In this document: positions 53,182-62,130 of the stretch, piece by piece
Layout: each line of letters begins with the position of its first letter
Numbering within the stretch: position 1 is the first letter of the stretch
Assembly (NCBI GenBank): GCA_902496295.1
Contig: CABVAF010000005.1
Location: 3,575 to 67,574 of the forward strand
From: an uncultured Clostridium sp.
Lineage (GTDB): Bacteria > Bacillota > Clostridia > TANB77 > CAG-508
Length of the DNA: 64,000 nucleotides
Reading direction: 5' to 3'
Position numbers and translations under genes: made by a program
The notes under the pieces: generated by a model
Told to the model about the DNA's origin: nothing
Seen by the model: only the letters and a program-made list of their open reading frames with translations
Database searches by the model: none

Positions 53182-53583
53182 TTATTGTAAGTCTATACAT
53201 TTTTCCAAAATTTCTTTTAATCTTTCATCCTGTTTAGTTAAATATAAATATCCTATTAATGCTTCAAATGCAGTTGAATACATATACTCTCTAACTGTTG
53301 CATTTTTTGCAACATGGTGGTTTTCTGTATTTCTTCCCCTTTTTGCTATTTCTTTTTCCTTTTCTGTTAAAAAAGTATCTAGCTTTTGTAACATTTCGGC
53401 TTGGGATTTTGCTTTTACATACTTAATTGATTCTATATGTAATTTATGTGGCTTTAGTCTAGTAATATTAACTAAATGTGTACGTATATATAGCTCGTAT
53501 ACTGCATCTCCAACATATGCCCATGTTAGTGGCGACATCATATTTATTTCTGTTTCATCTTTTTCTCTATTAAATATTTCCAA
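53182..53583 (-). CDS. mrnC: Mini-ribonuclease 3
   Basis: 133 residues of the RNase III catalytic fold without a dsRNA-binding domain. PLTWAYVGDAVYELYIRTHL contains the catalytic Asp, and TAFEALIGYLYL the second acidic patch. In Bacillus it matures 23S rRNA. Its start overlaps the end of rbgA by 14 bases. Confidence 0.95.
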   Translation of the reverse strand: MEIFNREKDETEINMMSPLTWAYVGDAVYELYIRTHLVNITRLKPHKLHIESIKYVKAKSQAEMLQKLDTFLTEKEKEIAKRGRNTENHHVAKNATVREYMYSTAFEALIGYLYLTKQDERLKEILEKCIDLQ

Positions 53584-54538
53584 TATTGCTCCCCTTTTCT
53601 AATGTTATTTTTCCTATCTTTCCGCTTCTAAAATCTTCTAAAATAATTTTGGCTGTTTTTTCTTCGTCTATATTTCCACCTGAAATTACAGCGCCTCTTT
53701 TTCTTCCTATTTGGTGTAATATTTCTAAAGCTTTTTCATTCTCTTCTAAGTTATCATTTTCTAAAATTCTATTTGTTTCTTCAATTGTCATTTTATATCT
53801 GTCTGTTAATTCTTTTAAGTTATTTTTTATTAAAAATTTTAGTAAACTAAAACCAATTTCTATTGTTTCTAGTACATCATCTTTTATTGTTCCTGTGTAT
53901 GCTAAATTAAGTGCTACTTTTTCATCTCCTATTTTTGGCCATAATACCCCTGGAGTATCTAGCAACTCTATACCATCTTCTAGCCTTATCCATTGTTTTT
54001 GCCTTGTAACACCTGGTTTGTTTCCAACTTGCGCGGTAGTTTTTCTAGAAGCCCTATTAATAAAAGAAGATTTACCTACATTTGGTATTCCAAGCACCAT
54101 TACACGTATTGACTTTCCTACTCTGCCTTTATTCTGATATTGTTCTTTTACACTATTATATACTTTTTTTATTTCCGCTATAGCGTTTTTTATACCATCT
54201 CCTGAATTGCAATTTACAAGTACAGCTGATTTTCCTTCTTTTTGTATCTTTGTAATCCATTTTCCGTTTTCTTCTTCGTTTGATAAATCTGACTTATTTA
54301 ATAGTACTACAGTTGGTTTATTTCTTATATATTCTTGTATATCCGGATTTTGACTAGATATTGGTATTCTTGCATCTAAAATTTCTACTACTACATCTAT
54401 TAATTTTAAATCTTCTATTATTTGTTTTTTAGTTTTTGCCATATGTCCTGGATACCAGTTAATAACGACTTTAGTTAACTTTTCATCACTATTATCCTTT
54501 TTTTCTTGTCTCATTTTTCTTTTTTTATACATATCCAT
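53570..54538 (-). CDS. rbgA: Ribosome biogenesis GTPase RbgA (YlqF)
   Basis: Circularly permuted GTPase required for late assembly of the 50S subunit. 322 residues. Order of motifs: G4 first (LLNKSDL), then G5-like (NCNSGDG), G1 GIPNVGKSSFINRA, G2 region, G3 LLDTPGVLWPKI. An N-terminal NWYPGHMAKTKKQI is the classical YlqF signature. Overlaps mrnC. Confidence 0.97.
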   Translation of the reverse strand: MDMYKKRKMRQEKKDNSDEKLTKVVINWYPGHMAKTKKQIIEDLKLIDVVVEILDARIPISSQNPDIQEYIRNKPTVVLLNKSDLSNEEENGKWITKIQKEGKSAVLVNCNSGDGIKNAIAEIKKVYNSVKEQYQNKGRVGKSIRVMVLGIPNVGKSSFINRASRKTTAQVGNKPGVTRQKQWIRLEDGIELLDTPGVLWPKIGDEKVALNLAYTGTIKDDVLETIEIGFSLLKFLIKNNLKELTDRYKMTIEETNRILENDNLEENEKALEILHQIGRKRGAVISGGNIDEEKTAKIILEDFRSGKIGKITLEKGSNIGNI

Positions 54539-54575
54539 ATTTTATCACTTCCTTGCTATAAAAATTAAATCATTA

Positions 54576-55073
54576 TTATATTTTACTTATCAACCAAAAT
54601 CCCGCCATATTTTCTTTGCCATGATATTCTATTGCTTTTAATAAATTTTCTAACGAAACTTTTCTATATCCTAAATTATCTTCTGGATATATTAGAGTTA
54701 TAATATCATTTTCAATTTTTTCTACTAAAGTTGCATGTCCACCATCCATTTTTTTGTTAAACATCACACCTCTTTTATAACACGTAATTATATCATTATT
54801 GATATTATTAATCAAAAATTCTCTTGCAGTCACTAGATCAGTGATATAAAAATATTCAAATTTAAGTGGAATCTTATGATTTAAAAAATAATTTTGTATA
54901 GAACAACTTTCCTTATTTATTTGTGTACCTTTATATTTGTCATCATTTCTATATCCCAGTTCTTTAGCAATATTCATTTGAGATTCATACGTAATATTAT
55001 ATCTATCTAATATCATTTGTAAACATCTTGGTACACAACAAAATGGTTCTTGTTTTATTAGTTTATATTTCAT
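54576..55073 (-). CDS. C39-like cysteine peptidase family protein
   Basis: 165 residues from MKYKLIKQEPFCCVPRC, chosen because GAAGGAGATATC precedes it; an extension to 55112 lacks a site. The fold resembles papain-like C39/BtrH domains: candidate Cys in PFCCVPRCLQMILDRY, candidate His in MDGGHATLVEKIEND and a downstream Asp/Asn in LIYPEDN. No transporter domain and no signal peptide, so it is probably cytoplasmic. It may process a peptide or act as an acyltransferase; that is inference. It lies 225 bases downstream of an HD hydrolase gene, with a possible small ORF between. Confidence 0.7.
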   Translation of the reverse strand: MKYKLIKQEPFCCVPRCLQMILDRYNITYESQMNIAKELGYRNDDKYKGTQINKESCSIQNYFLNHKIPLKFEYFYITDLVTAREFLINNINNDIITCYKRGVMFNKKMDGGHATLVEKIENDIITLIYPEDNLGYRKVSLENLLKAIEYHGKENMAGFWLISKI

Positions 55074-55222
55074 GATATCTCCTTCAAAAAAGTTAATATA
55101 AGACGGATCCACTTATATTTTTAATAAATTTTCTCCATCTTTTTAATAAAAAATACAAAAAGAATTTGTTATAAATTTCTTATAAATAAAGGTTTTATAA
55201 AAAAGTTAATTAAAGGTGGTTT

Positions 55223-55273
55223 TTACCAATTGATTACATTTTTATTAATCTTATTATCCATATTTTCACTCAT
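55223..55273 (-). CDS. Possible 16-residue peptide gene
   Basis: ATG (complement of 55271-55273) follows GAAGGTG at a six-base spacing and encodes MSENMDNKINKNVINW before a TAA. It lies 25 bases after the HD hydrolase gene and 149 bases before the C39-like gene, in the same direction. No leader-type GG site or known peptide motif is seen. It may be chance. Confidence 0.3.
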   Translation of the reverse strand: MSENMDNKINKNVINW

Positions 55274-55298
55274 TTTTTACACCTTCTTCATTATTGTT

Positions 55299-55991
55299 TT
55301 AGCCATTCCAAACTTTATTATCCATATAAACTATATAATCTATATCAATTTTATCTGAAAAGCTTTTTATAGCTTTAAATACTTTCTTTGTAAAATAATA
55401 ATTGTTTAATTCATCTATATCTATATTTCCATCTGTAATAAAATTTATTTTTAATGTTTTCTTGTTAATTTGTAAAATTATATCTTCTATATGAGAATAT
55501 TGTCTATTTCCTTCAATTTTTCTTCCTTCTTTTGAGATTCTAGTCTTTTTTATGTCCAATTTATCTGCTAAAATTAGTGAAAGAGCTATAATATTGTTAG
55601 TTTCAAAACCATCACTATGTATTTTTATAGCTTCTAAAACTAAATCTATATCTTTAAATTTAATATCATTTTTTGACATATATCTTTTAGCAAATTCATA
55701 ACTTTTATATGCATGATTTTCTTTTCCTTTAGTTGCACCTGCATCATGAAGAAGACATGCAATTTTAGCTTTGTAAATTATACTCTCGCTATAATTCAAT
55801 CCTAGCAAAATATTTTCTACTATAGCTATTACATTTTTTACATGTTCAAAATTGTGGTATGCCCATCCACCATTTTTTTCCTCGTATTTTTCTACTTCTC
55901 TATATCTTTCTTGTAATTCTTCATCATTATAAATTCTACTATATATTTCTTTTAACTTATTACATTCTATAATATCAAATTTATTTTCCAT
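55299..55991 (-). CDS. HD-domain phosphohydrolase (accessory cluster)
   Basis: 230 residues: YHNFEHVKNVIAIV (His), CLLHDAGATKGKENHAYKS (HD and further His), LEAIKIHSDGFET and LILADKLDIKKTRI give a complete metal-ligand set, similar in order to the HD protein at 26337. It overlaps the end of the HD/deoxyribosyltransferase-like fusion gene by 11 bases, so the two are made together. Substrate unknown; a nucleotide or phosphorylated signal is the usual expectation. Confidence 0.82.
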   Translation of the reverse strand: MENKFDIIECNKLKEIYSRIYNDEELQERYREVEKYEEKNGGWAYHNFEHVKNVIAIVENILLGLNYSESIIYKAKIACLLHDAGATKGKENHAYKSYEFAKRYMSKNDIKFKDIDLVLEAIKIHSDGFETNNIIALSLILADKLDIKKTRISKEGRKIEGNRQYSHIEDIILQINKKTLKINFITDGNIDIDELNNYYFTKKVFKAIKSFSDKIDIDYIVYMDNKVWNG

Positions 55992-56787
55992 TTTCCAAAT
56001 TCCTTATATAACTAGTAATTTTAATTATCATATCTTCGGTATTCTCATATTCCATAAATTTGTCTGTTATAAATTTTAATCCAGAACTAATTTTAGCATT
56101 CTTTTCATATATGCACACTATAGGTACTTTAGCACTATTTGCCCACCCTAGTTCTATGCCTTGTCCTGTTGATGGTAAAGATACTTCTGCAATTATTAAA
56201 TTGCTGTTAAATATTGCGTCTTTTGAATTTATTATTTTATTCTCATGAGGAAAAAAGAAATAATTTGATTGTATTAAATCTGATTTTTTTATAGGTTCAT
56301 AAACTTTATTTATATAGTCATATTCACTTGAATGTGAAACATATATTTTCATTTTTCCTTCTCTATTTTCAAGCGATTTTAATGCTTCCTTATATTTTTT
56401 TCTTCTTATTACATCTTTAATTGTAATTTTATCTAATCTTGTTTCGTCTGAATTATGCTTAAGGTCTGCAATTTTTACTTTTTTTGCAATATCATTATTT
56501 TTTATTTTATTTATGTAATCCATATATTCTATATTTTTATCATGAGTTAATAGTTTAAGTGCTTCAATTACTTTTTCTGAAAACTCTTTCTCCAATTCTT
56601 CCATTGTAATATCTGTATCTTCCACTACATCATGTAAAAGTGCAACAATGCATTCTTCTTCTGTTTGCATTTGTTCTGCTAGATGAATTGGGTGGTATAT
56701 GTAAGGTACACCTGCTTTATCAAATTGGTTCATATGTGCATTATATGCAATAGTCATTGCTTTTCTTGTTAATTTAGTATTGACCAT
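55981..56787 (-). CDS. Fusion of an SpoT/Mesh1-like HD domain and a nucleoside deoxyribosyltransferase-like domain
   Basis: Residues 1-140 match the RelA/SpoT-type HD hydrolase: IYHPIHLAEQM (His32), ALLHDVVEDTDI (His52, Asp53, Glu56, Asp57) and KVKIADLKHNSDETRLD (Asp108, Asn112). No synthetase or regulatory domains are attached, as in small alarmone hydrolases. Residues 146-268 resemble nucleoside 2-deoxyribosyltransferase/DNPH1-like N-glycosidases: KIYVSHSSEYDYINKVYEP, NLIIAEVSLPSTGQGIELGW with Glu212 at the catalytic place. An AAGGA just before Met146 could allow separate translation of the second domain, though spacing is short. Predicted to act on nucleotides; the pairing is unusual. Confidence 0.78.
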   Translation of the reverse strand: MVNTKLTRKAMTIAYNAHMNQFDKAGVPYIYHPIHLAEQMQTEEECIVALLHDVVEDTDITMEELEKEFSEKVIEALKLLTHDKNIEYMDYINKIKNNDIAKKVKIADLKHNSDETRLDKITIKDVIRRKKYKEALKSLENREGKMKIYVSHSSEYDYINKVYEPIKKSDLIQSNYFFFPHENKIINSKDAIFNSNLIIAEVSLPSTGQGIELGWANSAKVPIVCIYEKNAKISSGLKFITDKFMEYENTEDMIIKITSYIRNLENGK

Positions 56788-56859
56788 ATTAGTTCTCCTT
56801 TTTATTTTTGTTTAAAATAATTATAACTGTATTGCATAATCACAATACAGTTTTATATT

Positions 56860-57336
56860 TTATAATCCAGTTCTATAATTATTTTTATCTGCTCTTTCAT
56901 CAAGTTGTCTATCATAGTCTTTATTTTTATAAAACCAATCTGTTTTCTTGTCTGTTGGATTTAACTTTCTATTCTTATCTAGTAATACATCTATTAACGC
57001 AACAAGTGGGATTAAAATTCCTATTGCATCGAAGAACAAATTTGTATAAATTTGTATAGTACCTTGCCCATCCATTATGCCTCCTACTCCAGTTAATACA
57101 TCTGAACCAAAGTACAATAAATATGCTAAAAAATATATTAAAGTTGTTAATATATTTCTTTTAAATATAAAACATATACATATAAATGTTACAAATAGAA
57201 GTACTATTTCCATAGTCATATCTATTGGTTGTGTTACAAAGTCCATTCCCATTGAATATGTAAAAGTAACAACTATTCTGAACGCCCAATACATAAGTGC
57301 AAAAAATGCAATTAACCAACTTGAAAGATTTTTCAT
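56860..57336 (-). CDS. Four-helix membrane protein of unknown function
   Basis: 158 residues with four hydrophobic segments (WLIAFFALMYWAFRIVVTFT, MEIVLLFVTFICICFIF, LTTLIYFLAYLLYFGSDV, FFDAIGILIPLVALIDVLLD) and a charged cytoplasmic tail rich in Lys, Asp and Asn. The start has GGAGGAAT before it. I do not recognise the family. Confidence 0.82.
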   Translation of the reverse strand: MKNLSSWLIAFFALMYWAFRIVVTFTYSMGMDFVTQPIDMTMEIVLLFVTFICICFIFKRNILTTLIYFLAYLLYFGSDVLTGVGGIMDGQGTIQIYTNLFFDAIGILIPLVALIDVLLDKNRKLNPTDKKTDWFYKNKDYDRQLDERADKNNYRTGL

Positions 57337-57431
57337 TTGTAATTCCTCCTTAATTTTATACTTTAAACAATATTTTTTATTTCATGTATTTAAATTATAA
57401 CATATCTTTTTATAAATGAATACTATTTCGT

Positions 57432-57467
57432 AAAAAAATGTGGGAGGATTTCTCCTCCCACATTTTT
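57432..57467. terminator. Strong bidirectional terminator after the GH13 gene
   Basis: ATGTGGGAGGA pairs with TCCTCCCACAT around a short loop, flanked by seven A and five T, so it can function in both directions. Confidence 0.9.
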
Positions 57468-57512
57468 GCAAAAGAGTATTACTCTAATTTGCTCCTAGCC
57501 TTACTTCCACTT

Positions 57513-58955
57513 TTAAGCAATTTCAATTTCGTTTGTTCTTAAGCATTTACACTCGTTTATGGTTTGCATTCGGTTAATAATAACTCTTAGTTCCGCGCCT
57601 TCAACTCTTCTTATAAATTCTACTTCAACATCATCTCCATTTACTTCCAAGGTTCCATTCGTTAAGATGTCTATGTTTTCTGTTCTCATCCGCCCAATCT
57701 TGGAATAATGTTGCAACATATCTTCATTTACATTGTCCCAAGGATACGGCTTCCTATTCCACGGGTCTTTATAGCCTGTAAGACCAGCTTCAGTACCATA
57801 ATAGACAATTGGATTTCCTCGAATCACATACTGCATTAGCGATGCCATCTTTGAAAGCTCGTACGCTCTATTTAGGTCAAACTTTCCTTCATTGTCTGAC
57901 TCAAACTTTCTAAAAGCATACGTATCACACTGTCCGTTTGGAAGCATGAAGTTATTTTCCATCTTCCAAAGGCGTCCTTGGAATGGGTCTTGTACCATGC
58001 CAGGTGCAGACAGCAAATTTGGTAACCGTGGATTATCATGGCTGTCTAAAAAATTCCACAGTACATCTTGTACCTCTATTGGATACTTAGAAATTTCTCC
58101 CATAGTGTAACTGAGATGTTTCCAATTGCCATACCTCAGCCACCTGCAAATGGCATCTCCCGAAGGATAGTTCATTACGCTATGGGCTTCCCCATCGTAA
58201 ATTTGCCTATTCCCGTTTTCAGTTGCCAAGTCCCACATTTCGCTTACAATTAGAGCTTCTGGTTTTATAGATTTGGCTTTTGCCATAATCTTATACATAA
58301 GCTCTCTTGGTAGATGTTCTCCCAAATCAAGTCTTACTCCGTCTGCTCCAGCGTTAAGATACGTTTCAACTACGCTTAAAACATATTCTTGGTATTCTTG
58401 GTTCAGTTTGTTGCATTGTGGCATTTCTTTGATACCGTACCAGAAAATTGGCTCTCCATTTTCTCCCCATTCAAACCAATTGTGATAATGCGAATTAGGG
58501 TTTTTAACAGCTTCTTGGAACTTGCTACTATAGGCTCCCATGTGATTAAAGACTAAGTCTTGGCATACAAGCATACCAAGTTTATGCGCTTCATCACACA
58601 TCGTTTGGTAATCTTCCCATGTTCCAATCCAAGGGTCAATAATCCGTTGGTCATCAACATCGTAGTGATGCGAAGATGGAGTTTTTGAGATTGGGCTTAT
58701 ATAAAGAAGATTCACTCCCAAGACCAACTTTAAATACGGCAGTTTCTGTGTTATTCCTTCCAAATCGCCTCCATAAAAGTAATTGTTGGGGTAATCCCCA
58801 ATTTCGTTTGGCCACCAGTTTGGTGACGGGTCATTCCATTCCTTTAGAATTCTTCCTTCTATTGGAATTGGTTGTGCAAAGCTTCCTCGGCAAAACCGGT
58901 CTACAAAAATAGAGTAGCCTATTCTGCCCTTAAATTGCCTTGGAGTATAAAGCAT
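57513..58955 (-). CDS. GH13 alpha-amylase-family glycosidase
   Basis: 480 residues with the GH13 barrel: YSIFVDRFCRG at the start, region I LVFNHMG, region II DGVRLDLGEHLP (nucleophile Asp), region III LIVSEMWD (acid Glu), region IV FLDSHDNPRL. It lacks the extra N-terminal domain of neopullulanases, so it may be an intracellular maltodextrin or cyclodextrin hydrolase or a glucan transferase. Codon use is clearly richer in G and C than in the neighbours (CGA, GCG, CGG, GGC codons), suggesting recent transfer or strong selection. It has its own AAAGGAGGG site and a strong terminator. Confidence 0.93.
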   Translation of the reverse strand: MLYTPRQFKGRIGYSIFVDRFCRGSFAQPIPIEGRILKEWNDPSPNWWPNEIGDYPNNYFYGGDLEGITQKLPYLKLVLGVNLLYISPISKTPSSHHYDVDDQRIIDPWIGTWEDYQTMCDEAHKLGMLVCQDLVFNHMGAYSSKFQEAVKNPNSHYHNWFEWGENGEPIFWYGIKEMPQCNKLNQEYQEYVLSVVETYLNAGADGVRLDLGEHLPRELMYKIMAKAKSIKPEALIVSEMWDLATENGNRQIYDGEAHSVMNYPSGDAICRWLRYGNWKHLSYTMGEISKYPIEVQDVLWNFLDSHDNPRLPNLLSAPGMVQDPFQGRLWKMENNFMLPNGQCDTYAFRKFESDNEGKFDLNRAYELSKMASLMQYVIRGNPIVYYGTEAGLTGYKDPWNRKPYPWDNVNEDMLQHYSKIGRMRTENIDILTNGTLEVNGDDVEVEFIRRVEGAELRVIINRMQTINECKCLRTNEIEIA

Positions 58956-59067
58956 CTCTCTTTCCCTCCTTTAATTAAAGACTTAGAAAAGCTCTATACT
59001 TTTCAATTGGATTACACCAATTACCTACATTCTATTTTGTTTATCTATTTATGTCAAGCAAAAAGAC

Positions 59068-59100
59068 AAAAGTAGTAGTAAAAATATTTACTACTACTTT
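59068..59100 (-). terminator. Terminator after the riboswitch-controlled P-ATPase
   Basis: AAAGTAGTAGTAAA pairs with TTTACTACTACTTT; the minus-strand product ends in an AT-rich stretch. Confidence 0.75.
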
Positions 59101-59130
59101 AATTTATATTTTAATTATCACTTAATTTAA

Positions 59131-61872
59131 TTATACCTTCTCAGATTTGCTTGTATTTATTTTTATTAGTTTAAATAATTCCACTACTATTAATGGCATT
59201 AGTGATAATATTACAATTTCTAAAACGTTTCCTACTGGCAATACTGGTATACTAAATATATGTCTTAAAGCTGGCACTAATAAAATAATAAACATTAGTG
59301 CAGCAGATGCAAGAACTGCCCATATTAATTGCTTATTGCTAAATATTCCTGTTTTAAATATTGATGTTTTGTTATCTCTAACGTTAAATACATGAACAAG
59401 TTGTGAAAATGCTAGTACACAGAATGCCATTGTTTGTCCTATTTCTACCTTAATTTCTTCATTTGTAAGCCCTTCTATTATTGGTAAATTTTCGTCTGGA
59501 GTTGCTAGTCCTATTATAAATGCTATTATTGTAATTGCACCTATTAGTATACCTTGATATGCAATCCTCCAAACCATCCCTTTTGTAAATACACTCTTGT
59601 TTTTGTTAGGCTTTCTATCCATTATATCTTTTTGCGCTGGGTCAACAGCTAAAGCTAGCGCTGGAAGTGAATCTGTAACCAAGTTAATCCATAATATGTG
59701 TATTGGAAGTAATGGAACAATAAGGTTAATGTCTATTCCAAATAAGTTTCCTAATAATGGTGTTATTAATATTGCAACAAAAAGTGTTATAACTTCTCCT
59801 ACATTACTTGAAAGTAAAAATTGAATTGCTTTTAAAATATTATCATAAATTCTTCTACCTTCTTCTACAGATGATACAATTGTTGCAAAGTTATCATCTG
59901 TAAGTATTACGTCTGCCGCTTCTTTCGATACATCTGTTCCAACAATTCCCATAGCACAACCTATATCTGCTGTTTTTAATGCTGGTGCATCATTTACACC
60001 ATCTCCTGTCATTGCAACTATTTCCCCATTTGCTTGCCACGCCTTAACTATTCTTACTTTATGTTCTGGAGAAACTCTTGCATAAACACTATATTTTCTA
60101 ATATTTTTAGTTAACTGTTCATCAGACATTTTTTCAAGTTCTGCACCAGTTAACGCTTCTTCTTCATTTTCTAAAATTCCTAAACTCTTGGCTATTGCAA
60201 TTGCTGTTATCTTATGGTCTCCTGTAATCATTACAGTTTTTATTCCGGCTTTTTTACATTTGTCTACTGCATCTTTTACTTCTAGTCTTGGTGGGTCTAT
60301 CATTCCAACCATACCAACATAGACTAAGTCCTTCTCTATATTTTGCATTTCATCGTCTGTTGGCTCATGATCTATTTCTTTATATGCCATTGCAAGAACT
60401 CTTAGTGCATCTTTTGCCATGCTCTCATTATTTTCTGAAATAATTTTTCTGTAATTTTCTAAATCTGTTTTTTCCTCTCCATTATATAAATATTTATTAC
60501 ATCTGGCTAATAGCTCATCTACTCCACCTTTTGTTAAGACTACATATTTATCGTTTATTTTGTTTACTGTTGTCATTAGTTTTCTATCAGAATCAAATGG
60601 AATTTCTTTAATTCTTGGATTCTTATTATATATTTCTTTTTCATATTCTAAATTAAATCCCATATCTACTAATGCAGTTTCTGTTGGGTCCCCATTTAGT
60701 TTTTCGTCTGTTGATATTTTAGTATCATTGCATAACATGCTTATATAGACCAATTTTTCCAAGTCTTTATCTACATTTTTCTTCGCATTTTCTATATTTA
60801 TCGTATTTCCATTGTAGAATATTTTTTCTACTGTCATTCTATTTTGAGTTAATGTACCAGTCTTATCTGAACATATAACAGTTGTACTTCCCAAGGTTTC
60901 TACAGCTGGCAACTTTTTAACAATTGCATGCCTTTTTACCATTCTTTGTACACCTATAGCCAAAACAATTGTAGAAACTGCTGCTAACCCCTCTGGTATT
61001 ACAGCAACTGCTAAACTTACAGCTGTCATAAACATTTCTATTGGGTCTTTTCCATACATAAGGCCTATTACAAATATTATTGCACAAATTACTAGTGCAG
61101 CAATTCCTAAAGTTTTGCCTAATTTATTTAGTTTTACCTGAAGAGGAGTTTGAGTTTCTTCTGCACTATTTATTATTCCCGCAATTTTTCCTACTTCTGT
61201 ATTCATTCCAGTTTCAACAACAATTCCTTTTCCTCTGCCATATGTAATTAAGCTAGAAGAAAATAACATGTTATCTCTATCGCCTAAGTCCACTTCTTCA
61301 TTTTCTATTGTTTCTATGTTTTTATCAACTGGAACTGATTCTCCTGTTAAAGATGCTTCTTGTGATTTTAAATTTACTGCTTCTATTATTCTTAAATCTG
61401 CTGGAACATAATCTCCCGTATCTAATACTACAATATCTCCTGGTACTAGCTCTTTTGCTGGTATTACTTCCATTTTTCCATTTCTAATAACCTTACTTAC
61501 ATGTGCACTTAATTTTTGCAATGCTTCTAAAGACTTTTCTGCTTTATTTTCTTGTATTACTCCTATTACAGCATTTAAAATTACAACAATAAGTATTATT
61601 ATTGAATCTGTAATTCCTTCACCTTCTATATAGCCAATAACTCCTGAAATAATTGCTGCAATAATTAATACTATTATCATAAAGTCTTTAAATTGCTCCA
61701 AAAACTTTACCAATGTGCTTTTTTTCTTTTTAGCTTGTAGCTCGTTTGTTCCGTATTTAGCTCTACTTTCATTAACCTGTTCATTAGTCAAACCATTATT
61801 TTCATCCACTTTAAAATATTCTTCGGTTTCTTTTACAGACTTATGAAACCATAAATTTTGTTTTTGCTCCAA
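59131..61872 (-). CDS. P2-type ATPase, probable manganese exporter (riboswitch-controlled)
   Basis: 913 residues of the PMR1/SERCA type: EASLTGESVPVD, phosphorylation site CSDKTGTLTQNR, TGDGVNDAPALKTADIG, helix 4 VIPEGLAAVSTIVL and helix 6 ILWINLVTDSLPALALAV. Sequence alone would say Ca2+ or Mn2+. The yybP-ykoY-type leader just upstream, which in other Firmicutes turns on P-type ATPases for manganese efflux, makes manganese the better guess. About 60% of the length aligns by motif with the pump at 20649, but the two differ in leader and in the C-terminal helices. The start codon has AAGGAGAG. Confidence 0.92.
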   Translation of the reverse strand: MEQKQNLWFHKSVKETEEYFKVDENNGLTNEQVNESRAKYGTNELQAKKKKSTLVKFLEQFKDFMIIVLIIAAIISGVIGYIEGEGITDSIIILIVVILNAVIGVIQENKAEKSLEALQKLSAHVSKVIRNGKMEVIPAKELVPGDIVVLDTGDYVPADLRIIEAVNLKSQEASLTGESVPVDKNIETIENEEVDLGDRDNMLFSSSLITYGRGKGIVVETGMNTEVGKIAGIINSAEETQTPLQVKLNKLGKTLGIAALVICAIIFVIGLMYGKDPIEMFMTAVSLAVAVIPEGLAAVSTIVLAIGVQRMVKRHAIVKKLPAVETLGSTTVICSDKTGTLTQNRMTVEKIFYNGNTINIENAKKNVDKDLEKLVYISMLCNDTKISTDEKLNGDPTETALVDMGFNLEYEKEIYNKNPRIKEIPFDSDRKLMTTVNKINDKYVVLTKGGVDELLARCNKYLYNGEEKTDLENYRKIISENNESMAKDALRVLAMAYKEIDHEPTDDEMQNIEKDLVYVGMVGMIDPPRLEVKDAVDKCKKAGIKTVMITGDHKITAIAIAKSLGILENEEEALTGAELEKMSDEQLTKNIRKYSVYARVSPEHKVRIVKAWQANGEIVAMTGDGVNDAPALKTADIGCAMGIVGTDVSKEAADVILTDDNFATIVSSVEEGRRIYDNILKAIQFLLSSNVGEVITLFVAILITPLLGNLFGIDINLIVPLLPIHILWINLVTDSLPALALAVDPAQKDIMDRKPNKNKSVFTKGMVWRIAYQGILIGAITIIAFIIGLATPDENLPIIEGLTNEEIKVEIGQTMAFCVLAFSQLVHVFNVRDNKTSIFKTGIFSNKQLIWAVLASAALMFIILLVPALRHIFSIPVLPVGNVLEIVILSLMPLIVVELFKLIKINTSKSEKV

Positions 61873-61976
61873 AATGTATCTCTCCTTTTCTTATAATTTT
61901 GTCTTTTTTAGTAAAAATTATTCCACCGGTTTTAATTTAAATTATTATACTTTAATTAATTAAATATAACAATATT

Positions 61977-62090
61977 AAAAAAAGACTTTTAAAGAACATC
62001 TTTAAAAGTCTTGCTTACCACGAGGGTTACTAACCAGTTTTTACGAGATTGTTGATTAGTAGTTTAAAAGCTACTCCCTTTTATTATTAG
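61977..62090 (-). promoter_or_regulatory. yybP-ykoY (manganese) riboswitch with terminator
   Basis: In minus-strand order: AAAAGGGAGTAGC, then a stem, CTGGTTAGTAACCCTCGTGG, TAAGCAAGACTTTT, and a perfect 11-pair terminator stem (about 61984-62010) followed by seven U. The GGGAGUAG box, the ACCCUCGUGG core and the GCAAGACUUUU end are the conserved parts of yybP-ykoY. The closing stem shares bases with the terminator, so metal binding should favour read-through into the ATPase gene, whose start codon lies at 61872. Confidence 0.9.
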
Positions 62091-62091
62091 C

Positions 62092-62120
62092 ATTTTACCA
62101 TTTTGTTTATACAATTGCAA
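62092..62120 (-). promoter_or_regulatory. SigA-type promoter of the manganese-riboswitch transcript
   Basis: TTGCAA (complement of 62115-62120) and TAAAAT (complement of 62092-62097), spacer 17, immediately before the aptamer. Confidence 0.7.
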
Positions 62121-62130
62121 GTATAAATTT

